This document shows, piece after piece, positions 10,195 to 19,040 of a stretch of 52,761 nt of DNA. Origin of the DNA: Leptospira licerasiae serovar Varillal str. VAR 010. Lineage in GTDB: Bacteria; Spirochaetota; Leptospiria; Leptospirales; Leptospiraceae. Every line of letters begins with the position of its first letter. The first letter of the stretch is position 1. The translations under genes and the position numbers were made by a program. The notes under the pieces were generated by a model. It was given only the letters and a program-made list of their open reading frames with translations. It had not been told where the DNA came from and searched no databases. The stretch covers positions 1,616,001 to 1,668,761 of the forward strand of contig NZ_AHOO02000005.1 of NCBI RefSeq assembly GCF_000244755.1, in the 5' to 3' direction.

Positions 10195-10518
10195 TCAGTT
10201 ACGACTTTGTTTCTCTCTTAGATAAATATAATAGGCTGCCCCAACAGCTACGCCAGGAACTACGCCGAGTAGAAGCGCAATCCAACCGTTTTTGATCCCT
10301 TTTGTTTTTGCTTCGTATACGATCCAAGCGGCGAGAACGAGCCAGGTAAAAATTATATCCAGAGCATAAGCGCTGGAGAACGGATTTACAAATCCTCCTA
10401 AAAACGCAGCAATCACATCGAAGTTTTGTGATAAAGGTGGAAGCACTAAATACAGAAAACCTGCGGTGAACACAGTGCCTAAAGCGATCAGAAGATTTCT
10501 AAATGTTGAAAGATTCAT
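10195..10518 (-). CDS. Small membrane protein, DUF2834-like
   Basis: 107 residues with three predicted membrane segments. The layout (FVNPFSSAYALDIIF in the middle, a charged YEAKTKG segment, then a last helix ending YYIYLREK) resembles the uncharacterised DUF2834 family, which has a conserved Asp in the second helix and an Arg-Glu at the end of the last. Function is unknown. It lies alone on the minus strand between the ABC exporter and the divergent helicase gene. Confidence 0.7.
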   Translation of the reverse strand: MNLSTFRNLLIALGTVFTAGFLYLVLPPLSQNFDVIAAFLGGFVNPFSSAYALDIIFTWLVLAAWIVYEAKTKGIKNGWIALLLGVVPGVAVGAAYYIYLREKQSRN

Positions 10519-10893
10519 TTTTGTACTCTTGGTGAAAAGTTTAATGGCAAAGAATGAGAACTTTTGTAGGGGACGCTACAAGAAATTATGTCCAAAACGG
10601 GGAAAAAAATCCGGAGAAGTCTTCCTCGTTCATAATTTTTTTCCAAATTTAATCTAAAGGGGATTATTACAGAATACCGTCTGAATTTCTGTATCTTTGC
10701 TTGCGATGATGTTGGAAACAAAGGTTCTTGGACCCTATACAAGGTTAGTCTCGCGGAATTTTTGTAAGAGAGGATCCAAACTTAAATCAAGTTAGTTACT
10801 ATAGTGGCTCCTTCAGTGAAAGTTCTACGACTTTTTTTATTTAAAAACCGGATTGGCAAAAATCGGATCTGATCCAGAAAGGAAACTGTCCGA
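10519..10893. other. Intergenic region between divergent genes
   Basis: 375 bases between the small membrane protein gene and the helicase gene. Both promoters are expected here. Short frames on each strand lack family resemblance and good start signals. No repeat or RNA gene was recognised. Confidence 0.5.
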
Positions 10894-12333
10894 ATGTCAG
10901 ATCTACAAGAATTAAAGAAGAAGTTCGGAATCTCCGAATTCAGATCTTCTCAAGAAAAAATCATCGGAGACGTTTTAGAAGGCAAAAACTGCTTAGTTAT
11001 CATGCCGACCGGTATGGGTAAATCCCTATGTTACCAATTGCCTGCATTAGCCTTAGAAGAATTGACGGTGGTTATTTCTCCATTGATCGCTCTCATGCAG
11101 GATCAAGTAGATAAGTTGAAATCTTTGGGGATAGATGCTGAATTTGTAAATTCCGCGCTTGCCAAAGAAGAACGTAATCTTCGTTATGAAAATCTAAAGA
11201 ACGGAAAATACAAAATTCTTTATGTTTCTCCGGAAAGATTTCGTAAGTCTTCCTTTTTGGAAATTTTTAAAACTAGAAAAGTTTCCTTGCTGGTTGTGGA
11301 TGAGGCTCATTGTATCAGTCAATGGGGGCACGACTTTCGACCGGACTACACTAAAATTTCGGAATTTAGAAAGATCTTAAATTATCCTAGGATCATCTCT
11401 TTAACTGCCACTGCTACGAAAGAGATCCAAAAAGACATTATCAAACAGATCGGATTATCTGAATCGGAAGTTCAGATCTACAATGAAGGGATTTCTAGAC
11501 CGAATCTTCATCTGGAAGTTAGGACTTTTGTAGATTCCTCCTCTAAAGCAAAGGAACTTATCTCTTATCTAAAAGATCTGAAAGGAAATACTATCGTATA
11601 CTTTAATCTGATCAAAAATATAGAAAGTTTTTCCCAAACATTGGACATAGAAAAGATCCGGTATAGAGTTTATCACGGGCTACTGTCTTCCGACAAAAGA
11701 AGAAAAATACAAAACGACTTTCTAAATTCGAAAGATACTTTGCTTTTGGCCACGAATGCGTTCGGAATGGGAGTGGATAAGGCAAATATTAGGACGATCA
11801 TTCATGCAGAATTACCTTCTTCTTTAGAATCCTATTACCAAGAAATAGGAAGAGCAGGAAGGGATGGGAAACCTTCGAATTGTATTTTGTTTTATAATCA
11901 GGACGATCTAACCGTACTTATGGATTTTATCGAATGGCAGAATCCGGATGGAAATTTTATCAGTCGTGCGTATCAGGTTTTTAAGACTGTTGGAGAAAAA
12001 TTATCCTCTCTCGATTATGAGGAATTACAATCCATGTTGGTGCATAAGAATCGAGGAGATCATCGTCTACAGACGGTGTTAAATCTTTTCGAAAGACATG
12101 GAGTTACCTCCGGAGATTTGGAAAGAAGGTCTCTCGTTTTGCGAGGAAAATTGCCCGAAGTTTTAACGGATCCGAAAGTTTTGGAAGAACGAAAGAAGGC
12201 GAGTTTGAATCGATTGTATCGGATGCTTATGTATTTAAAGTCCGAAAAATGCAGAAGAGAATTTTTATACGAATATTTCGATGCAACATTTCATTCTTGC
12301 GAAAATTGTGATAATTGTTCGAAAGTTTCTTAA
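10894..12333 (+). CDS. recQ: RecQ-family ATP-dependent DNA helicase, short form
   Basis: 479 residues. The superfamily 2 motifs are in order: MPTGMGKSLCYQLPAL (Walker A, about residue 37), SPLIALMQDQ, DEAHCISQWGHDFRPDY (motif II plus the RecQ aromatic loop, about residue 135), TATAT, and NAFGMGVDKANIR with EIGRAGRDG (motifs V and VI). The C-terminus keeps a zinc-binding pattern (CRREFLYEYF, then CENCDNC), but the protein ends there. The winged-helix and HRDC parts of full-length RecQ (about 600 residues) are absent. It unwinds 3'-tailed or branched DNA in recombination and repair. The ORF ends cleanly, so this looks like a natural short form. Confidence 0.93.
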   Translation: MSDLQELKKKFGISEFRSSQEKIIGDVLEGKNCLVIMPTGMGKSLCYQLPALALEELTVVISPLIALMQDQVDKLKSLGIDAEFVNSALAKEERNLRYENLKNGKYKILYVSPERFRKSSFLEIFKTRKVSLLVVDEAHCISQWGHDFRPDYTKISEFRKILNYPRIISLTATATKEIQKDIIKQIGLSESEVQIYNEGISRPNLHLEVRTFVDSSSKAKELISYLKDLKGNTIVYFNLIKNIESFSQTLDIEKIRYRVYHGLLSSDKRRKIQNDFLNSKDTLLLATNAFGMGVDKANIRTIIHAELPSSLESYYQEIGRAGRDGKPSNCILFYNQDDLTVLMDFIEWQNPDGNFISRAYQVFKTVGEKLSSLDYEELQSMLVHKNRGDHRLQTVLNLFERHGVTSGDLERRSLVLRGKLPEVLTDPKVLEERKKASLNRLYRMLMYLKSEKCRREFLYEYFDATFHSCENCDNCSKVS

Positions 12334-12406
12334 TGTCCGCCTTAAAAAGATTCTAGATCAATACTTGGTGTCTGGCTTCAGGAGCCTGGGTCTTTAGGAT
12401 AGACTT

Positions 12407-14383
12407 TTATATTCTAGGGATCCTGAACGTAAATTTGCTTCCTTTTTTCTCCTCAGATTCCACTGAAATTTTTCCGTTATACGCCTTGATAATGCTATAA
12501 ACTAAAGGTAAACCTAAACCGGTTCCGGATTCGTTCTTGGTCCCCAAGCGAGTTGACTTTATCTCGGTTAGGAATAAATTCGGGATCATATCTTTGGGCA
12601 TTCCGATCCCGGTATCTTCCACAAAAAATTCAGGATCATTCTTCTCGTCAGAAAATCCAATACGGATCAAATCGTTCTCTCTGCAGAATTTTATAGAATT
12701 TGAAACTAAGTTGATAAATATTTCGGAGAATAAGGTCCGATCCACGTTTAACTTCACATCATCCGGGATCTCGTTTATGATCCGGATCTTCTTAGCTTCC
12801 GCTTGCGGGAGAAGTTTGGCCAATACACCTTCTACTTCCGGATATACATAGATCAAGTTATTGTCCAAAGGAAAAGACCCGGATTTGAGTCTGTTCAGGT
12901 CCAAAAGTGTCGCTATCATCTCCAAAGATTGGGAAGATGTGTATTCCGCTCTAGAAACCCATTCCAATAAAGATTCATCGTCCAAATGTTCGTAATCGTT
13001 TCGGATCAATTGTAGGATACCGATCACTGTGGTGATCGGAGATCTTAAGTCGTGAGTAACTAAGGACAAAAATGTATCTTTGAGTGAATTCGCTTCTTCT
13101 GCAATATGTTTTGCCTCAGCCAATTGTTTGGTTCTTTCGGATACTTTTTGTTCCAAGGACTTTTGGAGTTCCTCTAATCTTACGAAAGCATTCGAGAATC
13201 TGACGGATAGCATCACGGTTTGGGAGAATAAGAATGCGAGAAGACCCCAGCTAGCCAAATATTCCGCTTTTATGATCAAACTTTGGTTCAGAATATCGTT
13301 CAAAGTGGTTAGGAAAAGTATCAAGGAGCCTATTGCGAATAGAATTGCACCTTCTCTTCTTCTGAAAATGCAAAGAGCGATCATTATAAAAAAGTAAACT
13401 ATACTGGCTCCCACAAAAACTTGAAAGATCCTAATATAACTCATGTATTCCGTAGAAGGAAGGGCAAGTACAAGGACAAAAAATACCGAGCTCACACCTA
13501 TGAATAGATTATTGAAATAATAGTGGAATTTTTCGTCTGGGAAGACCGCTTTTAAAAAGACTGAAAATAAGGGAAGGGCTGAAACGAAAGTCAAAATATC
13601 AAGTTTATGGATGTACACCCAAAAGGAATCAGGCGTAACCTCGTAGATAAATACCGATCCTGTAAAAAATCCTCTTATACTTAGATCTATACAGAATAAT
13701 CCGAACCAAAGCGCGGATTTGTCCACTCTTCTCATTAAAAATAGGATCAAATGATATAATCCCATAAAAAAAGTTGCCCCGAAAACGACCCATCCAAGCG
13801 CTACTTGTCTTTTTTTCTCCTCAAATACCGCTAATGTATTTCCTAACTTGATGGATTTTCTAAGTCCACCAGTTATATGATAAAAATTTGATATTTGTAA
13901 AGTTAGTTTTAATTCTTTAGATTCTTCGTCTATTAGAACGATAGGATGCTTGTAGGAAGGAAGCATTTCCTCTCTGGAATTTCCGATCTTACCATTTTCG
14001 ATCAGCAATTTCCCATTCAGGAATAGTTTGAACGCTGTGGAAACATCTCCGATTTGAAAAGCCAGATCCTTTACTGGTTTGTCGAGTAGAACTGTCAGTC
14101 TATATGTTCCGAGACCTTCTCCCTCGTGACTTTTGTTATTTTTTATGAATGAGTTCCATGCTCCAGGAACGGAAATAAGTCCATCCTTTGTAAAAGTCTC
14201 CGGAGCCAAGATTGTGTCGGCAAATTCCCAATCGCCATCCAGAGCGACGGTAGAAAAACGGTCCCTATCCCAATCTCTCAGGTCTAAAATCCCATCTTTT
14301 GCTTGTGGAGAATAGACATCGGCTTTTTGAGAACATCCAATGAATGCAAAGAGAAATAGTAAATGAAAGACAGACAACCTCAT
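12407..14383 (-). CDS. 7TMR-DISM sensor histidine kinase with lipoprotein-type signal
   Basis: 658 residues. The N-terminus has a short hydrophobic stretch ending FIGC, a plausible lipobox. A jelly-roll-like extracellular region follows (about 30-180; GDWEF and GAWNS-type segments as in 7TMR-DISM extracellular modules), then seven membrane helices (about 195-400), a coiled coil (about 405-435), and HisKA with the phospho-accepting His in LVTHDLRSP (about residue 445). The ATPase domain has NLVSNSIKF (N box), DTGIGM (G1) and GTGLGLPL (G2). It would sense a small extracellular ligand and phosphorylate a response regulator, none of which is encoded nearby. It lies 66 bases downstream of the gene at 14450-15391 and could share its transcript. 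Confidence 0.92.
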   Translation of the reverse strand: MRLSVFHLLFLFAFIGCSQKADVYSPQAKDGILDLRDWDRDRFSTVALDGDWEFADTILAPETFTKDGLISVPGAWNSFIKNNKSHEGEGLGTYRLTVLLDKPVKDLAFQIGDVSTAFKLFLNGKLLIENGKIGNSREEMLPSYKHPIVLIDEESKELKLTLQISNFYHITGGLRKSIKLGNTLAVFEEKKRQVALGWVVFGATFFMGLYHLILFLMRRVDKSALWFGLFCIDLSIRGFFTGSVFIYEVTPDSFWVYIHKLDILTFVSALPLFSVFLKAVFPDEKFHYYFNNLFIGVSSVFFVLVLALPSTEYMSYIRIFQVFVGASIVYFFIMIALCIFRRREGAILFAIGSLILFLTTLNDILNQSLIIKAEYLASWGLLAFLFSQTVMLSVRFSNAFVRLEELQKSLEQKVSERTKQLAEAKHIAEEANSLKDTFLSLVTHDLRSPITTVIGILQLIRNDYEHLDDESLLEWVSRAEYTSSQSLEMIATLLDLNRLKSGSFPLDNNLIYVYPEVEGVLAKLLPQAEAKKIRIINEIPDDVKLNVDRTLFSEIFINLVSNSIKFCRENDLIRIGFSDEKNDPEFFVEDTGIGMPKDMIPNLFLTEIKSTRLGTKNESGTGLGLPLVYSIIKAYNGKISVESEEKKGSKFTFRIPRI

Positions 14384-14449
14384 TCTTATATCTGGTCTCC
14401 AGTTTATTCCTCGCCTGAACCCTGTATAGAAAATTGCATGAGAATGTTT

Positions 14450-15391
14450 TTAAAAAAAGACTGAAAACCCCAAGAAGAATCCTCTTAAAATCTCATAGTT
14501 CCCGGATCTGGAACCATTACTGAAGGAGATAGAAGAAGGAGAGGAAAGATTGTAACTCATATTCCATTGATCGAAGTGCAAATAACTAAAATATGAAAAA
14601 ATTTGGTTATATCCTATATGAAATTTCATATTCTCATGGAATTTATATTGGAAAGAGATTTCCGACTCATAACCCCTGAAAATCCCTCTGGTCCCGGCGC
14701 TTCCATTCGTAAAAACCAATGTATCCGTGGAAATGATGGGAGTTTTAAAAAATCTAGTCCCTTCGGTATAGAACGTATCTAAGCCGATATAAGCCGAAAA
14801 ATTCTCGGAGAATTGATAGGAAGATTCAATAGAAATTTGAGGCCCATATGTGTAAAAATATTCTTGGAAAGCACCGTCTAACATGTATTTGCCGTAGGTA
14901 TATTTGTTGATATTGCGAAGTCCTCCGCCTAGGTATAAGTTCCAATTCTGGATCGGAGAAATGATTTTATAAAAATTCGCTTCAAACTCGGATCTTGCCA
15001 ATGGAGAGTAATAGGATCTTTCCACAGATAGACCTGTTGAATTAGATCGGATCACATTCGAATTCGGATTTACCAATTCTATTTCGTAATAAGAGATCTC
15101 GGCTCTGTAGTTTTTCTCATAATTTTCGAAGCTGAATACCGCAGGTACTAATACTTTTCGATTTTGTTGTAAATGATTCGTTTCTATAGATTCATTCGGA
15201 TCCGTTTTTTCGGAGTAAGAAGTGAAGTTATAAGGTATAAAGCTGTAGGTTTGCCTCTTTAATAATAATTCGAATTTTTGTTTTTTCCTTTCCGGGGTCC
15301 CGTTCTTTGGGGTATCTTCCGAAGATTGTAAATTAGAAATTAAGAATATATTCAATAGAATGAAAACATAATATTTTTGATAAAGATCCAT
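14450..15391 (-). CDS. Secreted beta-strand-rich protein, probable outer-membrane barrel
   Basis: 313 residues. An N-terminal hydrophobic signal (YVFILLNIFLISNLQSS) is followed by a charged linker and a long region of alternating polar/aromatic strands rich in Tyr, Ser, Asn and Phe. The C-terminus is strand-like and ends in Phe (GFSVFF), which is the usual last strand of outer-membrane barrels. I do not recognise the family. The ribosome site (AGGTAGGGAAG before ATG) is good. It is upstream of, and co-directional with, the DISM kinase gene, so joint expression is possible. Confidence 0.7.
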   Translation of the reverse strand: MDLYQKYYVFILLNIFLISNLQSSEDTPKNGTPERKKQKFELLLKRQTYSFIPYNFTSYSEKTDPNESIETNHLQQNRKVLVPAVFSFENYEKNYRAEISYYEIELVNPNSNVIRSNSTGLSVERSYYSPLARSEFEANFYKIISPIQNWNLYLGGGLRNINKYTYGKYMLDGAFQEYFYTYGPQISIESSYQFSENFSAYIGLDTFYTEGTRFFKTPIISTDTLVFTNGSAGTRGIFRGYESEISFQYKFHENMKFHIGYNQIFSYFSYLHFDQWNMSYNLSSPSSISFSNGSRSGNYEILRGFFLGFSVFF

Positions 15392-15627
15392 ATTCTTCCC
15401 TACCTTAAAAGAATGTTTAAAGTTTTCTTTTAAGATATGAAAAGGTCAACGACTATAAAGTTACTGATTCGAAAAGAAATATTATACGTCGGAATACATA
15501 TTCCGCGGAATTAACTTTCTATATGAAGGGCTGAGAAATTCTGAAAAAGTATAATCGGAAACAATCTTCCGATACACGTGTATGGAAAATGGGAAGAATA
15601 GTTGCGGTTCTTTTCTAAGAGGATACA

Positions 15628-15984
15628 GTGGAAATTAATTACATACACCGAGTTTCTAAGTTGTTAAGAGAAGTTTTGGGAGAGGACGCTTCCGAATCTT
15701 TATTGGAATTAACTTATAATATTCATGAAACAGGGAGGAAAAATATGGAAGAATTTCTTTCTCAAAAATTCGATCTGAAACTTTCTGAGGAATCCAAAAA
15801 TTTACACAATAAGATCACGGAGTTAAAAGTGGAGATTTCGGATTTTCGAGCAGAATTGAAATCTGAACTTTGGAAAGCGGTTGCAAACCTGAATTCTTCG
15901 ATCGTTTCTCAAACGAGATGGATGATTGCTTGTGTTTTTGCCGTAGGAGGATTCTATTTTACTCTAGCAAAAATTTTCTTTTAA
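15628..15984 (+). CDS. Small coiled-coil protein with C-terminal membrane anchor
   Basis: 118 residues from a GTG start preceded by AAGAGGA at suitable distance. The first 95 residues are helical and charged with a heptad-like Leu/Ile pattern, and residues about 96-115 form a single membrane helix (MIACVFAVGGFYFTLAKIF). The pattern resembles DUF1640/CCDC90-type coiled-coil anchor proteins. Function is unknown. It stands alone between the outer-membrane-like gene (opposite strand) and the epimerase gene. Confidence 0.7.
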   Translation: MEINYIHRVSKLLREVLGEDASESLLELTYNIHETGRKNMEEFLSQKFDLKLSEESKNLHNKITELKVEISDFRAELKSELWKAVANLNSSIVSQTRWMIACVFAVGGFYFTLAKIFF

Positions 15985-16128
15985 GACAAAAAAAATGGGA
16001 ACCAATTGGCCTGGATCTTTTGATCTAATTTGTAGATTTACACGGTCCTAGTTTCTTAAAGGTATAGTTTCGGATTTTCTGGTATACTTCCATATCTTTC
16101 CTTGGGAGAATTGTATCTTGGAGAAGAT

Positions 16129-17085
16129 ATGAATCTATTCATCACTGGAGCTTCCGGCTTCGTAGGCGGTGCGATCGCTCGTCATTTGAAAGAAAAGCAT
16201 AAGGTAAAAGTGCTGTCCAGATCTCCCAAGACGGACTCCGCCTTATCTCAGCAAGGTTTTGAAATAGTGAGTGGAAGTTTAGGATCTATCACTCCGCAAG
16301 ATCTCGCAGGTATTGATATCGTAATCCATTGCGCGGCATTTGTTGGTCCCTGGGGGAGTTACCAAGATTTTTGGAAAGGGAATGTGGACGGAACGACTCG
16401 ATTATTAGAAGCTTCACAAAAGGCAGGAGTCAAACGATTTATACATATGGGAACAGAGGCCGCTCTCTTCTACGGACAAGATATGGTCCAGATAGACGAG
16501 ACTTATCCGTATCCTAAAAAAACTCCTTATTACTATAGCATTAGCAAAGGAGAGGCGGAAAGAAGAGTAGTTTCCGCAAATCAACCAGGTTTCGAAACGA
16601 TTGTATTAAGACCGAGATTGGTTTGGGGGCCTGGAGATACCTCAGTTCTTCCTGTTCTCAAAAAAATGGTGGCCGAAGGAAAATTCATGTGGTTGGACGG
16701 GGGAAGAGCAAAAACTTCCGTGACATGTATTCCGAATTTGGTTCACGCAACTGAACTTGCTTTAACCAAGGGTGTTCCCGGCCAAATATATTTTATTACA
16801 GACGACGAAGATAAAACGGTAAAAACGTTCTTAACGGAGATGATGCAGACGCAAGGAATTACACTTCCTCAGGCTACCATACCGTCTTCTATCGCGGGAT
16901 TTTTGGCGATGATAGTGGAGGGAATCTGGAGAATATTCCGAATTCGTAAAGAACCTCCAATGATGAGATTCCCTGTAGATATTATGGGAAAAGAATGTAC
17001 TATTAGGATCGATAAAGCAAAAAAGGAATTAGGATATAAACCTGTGGTTAGCGTGGCGCAAGGTTTACAATTAATGAAAGCCTAA
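16129..17085 (+). CDS. NAD-dependent epimerase/dehydratase family protein (extended SDR)
   Basis: 318 residues from the ATG at 16129, chosen over an upstream TTG because GGAGA precedes it and the Rossmann strand begins right away (NLFITGASGFVGG, glycine motif at residues 7-13). The catalytic Tyr and Lys sit in YYSISKGEAE. C-terminal parts (RPRLVWGPGD, KTSVTCIPNLVHA) match extended SDRs of the 3-beta-hydroxysteroid dehydrogenase/epimerase type. Substrate is unknown; nucleotide sugars, sterol-like or cinnamyl-type ketones are all used in the family. The gene converges on the ArsR-type gene with only about ten bases between stops. Confidence 0.88.
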   Translation: MNLFITGASGFVGGAIARHLKEKHKVKVLSRSPKTDSALSQQGFEIVSGSLGSITPQDLAGIDIVIHCAAFVGPWGSYQDFWKGNVDGTTRLLEASQKAGVKRFIHMGTEAALFYGQDMVQIDETYPYPKKTPYYYSISKGEAERRVVSANQPGFETIVLRPRLVWGPGDTSVLPVLKKMVAEGKFMWLDGGRAKTSVTCIPNLVHATELALTKGVPGQIYFITDDEDKTVKTFLTEMMQTQGITLPQATIPSSIAGFLAMIVEGIWRIFRIRKEPPMMRFPVDIMGKECTIRIDKAKKELGYKPVVSVAQGLQLMKA

Positions 17086-17095
17086 CTTTGTAGTT

Positions 17096-17440
17096 TTAAT
17101 TTTTGATCTCGGACATTTCTTCTTGGTTACTTTCTATCTTTGCGCTTTTTAAAATTGTATCTAACAAGCCCGGAAATTTCTTTTCCAGGTCATCCTTGCG
17201 GATAATGGAAAATCTTTGAGTTCCTTCGTACCTAGTAAAAATCATTCCTGCGTCCCTTAACTTTCCCATATGATACGAAAGGTTGGTTTTCGAGGTATAT
17301 GTTAGAAAGGTAGAGCAATTGGATTCTCCTTTTTCTGAAAGGTCCAATAGTATCTTCCTTCGGATCGGATCGCTTACCGCCTCGAAAATAGAACTCAATT
17401 CTATCTGATCTAAATTGGGATGAGTCGGCTGCTTAGACAT
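17096..17440 (-). CDS. ArsR-family helix-turn-helix repressor
   Basis: 114 residues from the ATG at 17440. A longer frame extends upstream, but its extra 67 residues are unlike any ArsR protein and run over the operator region. The segment FEAVSDPIRRKILLDLSEKGE is typical of the first helices of ArsR/SdpR-like repressors. The recognition helix lies in TSKTNLSYHMGKLRDAGM and the beta wing in TRYEGTQRFSI. No Cys-Val-Cys metal site is present, so it probably does not sense thiophilic metals. Two near-identical palindromes between it and the divergent outer-membrane gene at 17606 are likely its operators. Confidence 0.87.
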   Translation of the reverse strand: MSKQPTHPNLDQIELSSIFEAVSDPIRRKILLDLSEKGESNCSTFLTYTSKTNLSYHMGKLRDAGMIFTRYEGTQRFSIIRKDDLEKKFPGLLDTILKSAKIESNQEEMSEIKN

Positions 17441-17470
17441 TTGAATTTTTTTTCCAGTAATACCTATAAA

Positions 17471-17538
17471 GTTCAATAATATTTGAACAAAGGATTGACA
17501 AGCACTTTCTAAGTTTTGTAGTTCAATAATTGTTGAAC
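17471..17538. promoter_or_regulatory. Twin palindromic operators between arsR-type gene and divergent outer-membrane gene
   Basis: Two 18-base sites, GTTCAATAATATTTGAAC (17471-17488) and GTTCAATAATTGTTGAAC (17521-17538), share GTTCAA-N6-TTGAAC symmetry and lie exactly 50 bases apart. A TTGACA hexamer (17495-17500) lies between them, although no clear -10 partner was found. Site size and symmetry fit dimeric ArsR repressors. The spacing could allow both divergent promoters to be shut together. Confidence 0.7.
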
Positions 17539-17605
17539 TAATGGGAAAGATCCTGGTTTTGCCTTTAAATCGAAAGGTTGGGCAAACGGGACAAAGGAGA
17601 TTCCT

Positions 17606-18955
17606 ATGATAGAGCTTAGGTCGATTCAGAAAACCTACCAAAGTATTCCGATTTTGCTGTTTTCTTTCTTTTTGATCACTCCTATTTTCGGGGATGAGGT
17701 TAGATTGAAATCAGGTAAAATCCTGAAAAATCTGAAGTTGGAGAAGGAAACGGAAGAATATTATATTTTCAGTTTGGAAGATTCTATTCCGGTCCGGATT
17801 CCCAAGTCCGAGATAGAAAGTGCTCAGACAGAGAAAAATATCCAAGACTCGAAGGATCATAAACAGGTCCCTCAGAAGAGGAATTACGATCTGATCTGGA
17901 CCCAATCTTTAACGAATGATGTGTTCATTAACGGAAATAGTCTTTTCGGAAATGCATTCGATAGAAGAGGAGGTCTTCATTATTCGGAAGTTCCTAAATC
18001 TTTGATACTGGATACGATGGTGAATATCCCTACGCCAGTGGAAGGTTTGCAACTTATCATCAGGGATTATTCCCCTTTAACCGGAAGAGCGAATCGAGAT
18101 GTGGATGGAGTTTTTCAATCGCATCCATACGGACCAGGAGTTGATTTGGAGAAGGTTGCGGAAGATCCCAATACGAACAGATTGAGAAAAGAACCTAACG
18201 GATTGAGGGAAGGTCTCGCTACTCTTCTAAATTATAGATGGTCTACCAATCGTTTAGGGGATTGGAATGCAGGTTGGATCTATTATGCGAATAACCAGCC
18301 TAGTTTTGCTCTAGGGCTTTTTACTTTCGGTTGGGCATTGCCTGTATTGAAATATATTCATCCGACTTATACTTATAATGTGAGAGTAACTTCGGAAAGA
18401 ATTGGCGGTTCAAGTGTCGCAGGAGAGAAAGACCTGGAATCCGGATATCCTACTAACGCGTTTAATGGTACAACTTTTCATAAATTCTCGATATTCCACG
18501 ACTATGAGATTACTGAAAATTTTAAGATACAACCAGGGATAGATTTCGGATACCAATACTATAATGATAATATAGATAGAAGGTCCGGATTCAAAAATAT
18601 AGACTATAAGGTGACCGTAAAGTATTTAGGATTCTCTTTTGCGCTCACCGATGTTTACAGACCGAATACATACATGATAGATAATAATTATTATTATCCA
18701 AATAACGTAGGAGGCCAAACGGTCGGAACTGTATCCGGTGCCACCTGGGTAGGTCCATTAACTGGAAACACGAACGATGGCTTGACCATAGATCCTTCTA
18801 AGGGGTACGGATTAGTGAATGATTTTATATTAAGTTCCATCCAGAATTCAGGATTGGATCCTAATATAAAACAAGCATTGGTGAATAAACACTTGGAGCA
18901 GAAGATCCCACTTCATAGTATTATCTGGTCTTTCGGATATTCAATTAGGATCTAA
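17606..18955 (+). CDS. Probable outer-membrane beta-barrel protein, divergent from arsR-type repressor
   Basis: 449 residues. ATG at 17606 is preceded by AAGGAGA. An N-terminal signal (SIPILLFSFFLITPIFGDE) is followed by a small domain of about 50 residues beginning VRLKSGKILKNLKL. The rest is rich in Tyr, Asn and aromatic strand patterns such as FKIQPGIDFGYQYYND and YLGFSFALTDVYRP, and ends with a strand (IIWSFGYSIRI). This suggests an outer-membrane barrel; I do not recognise a named family. The twin palindromes directly upstream imply control by the ArsR-type repressor. The hairpin at 18962-19007 ends the transcript. Confidence 0.7.
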   Translation: MIELRSIQKTYQSIPILLFSFFLITPIFGDEVRLKSGKILKNLKLEKETEEYYIFSLEDSIPVRIPKSEIESAQTEKNIQDSKDHKQVPQKRNYDLIWTQSLTNDVFINGNSLFGNAFDRRGGLHYSEVPKSLILDTMVNIPTPVEGLQLIIRDYSPLTGRANRDVDGVFQSHPYGPGVDLEKVAEDPNTNRLRKEPNGLREGLATLLNYRWSTNRLGDWNAGWIYYANNQPSFALGLFTFGWALPVLKYIHPTYTYNVRVTSERIGGSSVAGEKDLESGYPTNAFNGTTFHKFSIFHDYEITENFKIQPGIDFGYQYYNDNIDRRSGFKNIDYKVTVKYLGFSFALTDVYRPNTYMIDNNYYYPNNVGGQTVGTVSGATWVGPLTGNTNDGLTIDPSKGYGLVNDFILSSIQNSGLDPNIKQALVNKHLEQKIPLHSIIWSFGYSIRI

Positions 18956-18961
18956 ATAAAA

Positions 18962-19007
18962 ACCGGAAGAGAATATTAGAAATTATGGATCTAATTTTTC
19001 TTCCGGT
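18962..19007. terminator. Hairpin terminator between convergent genes
   Basis: Outer stem ACCGGAAGA / TCTTCCGGT (9 bases) encloses an inner stem ATTAGA / TCTAAT. It lies between the stops of the convergent genes ending at 18955 and 19041, so it probably serves both. Confidence 0.65.
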
Positions 19008-19040
19008 ATAAAGGCCGACCCTGGAGTGGTAGGAACTCCT

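Noticed and set aside
10515..10742. 75-codon minus-strand frame upstream of the small membrane protein
   Set aside because: No family resemblance, overlaps the next gene's start region, and shows no coding bias.
17441..17641. N-terminal extension of the ArsR-type protein
   Set aside because: The extra residues are unlike the family and cover both palindromic operators and the divergent gene start.
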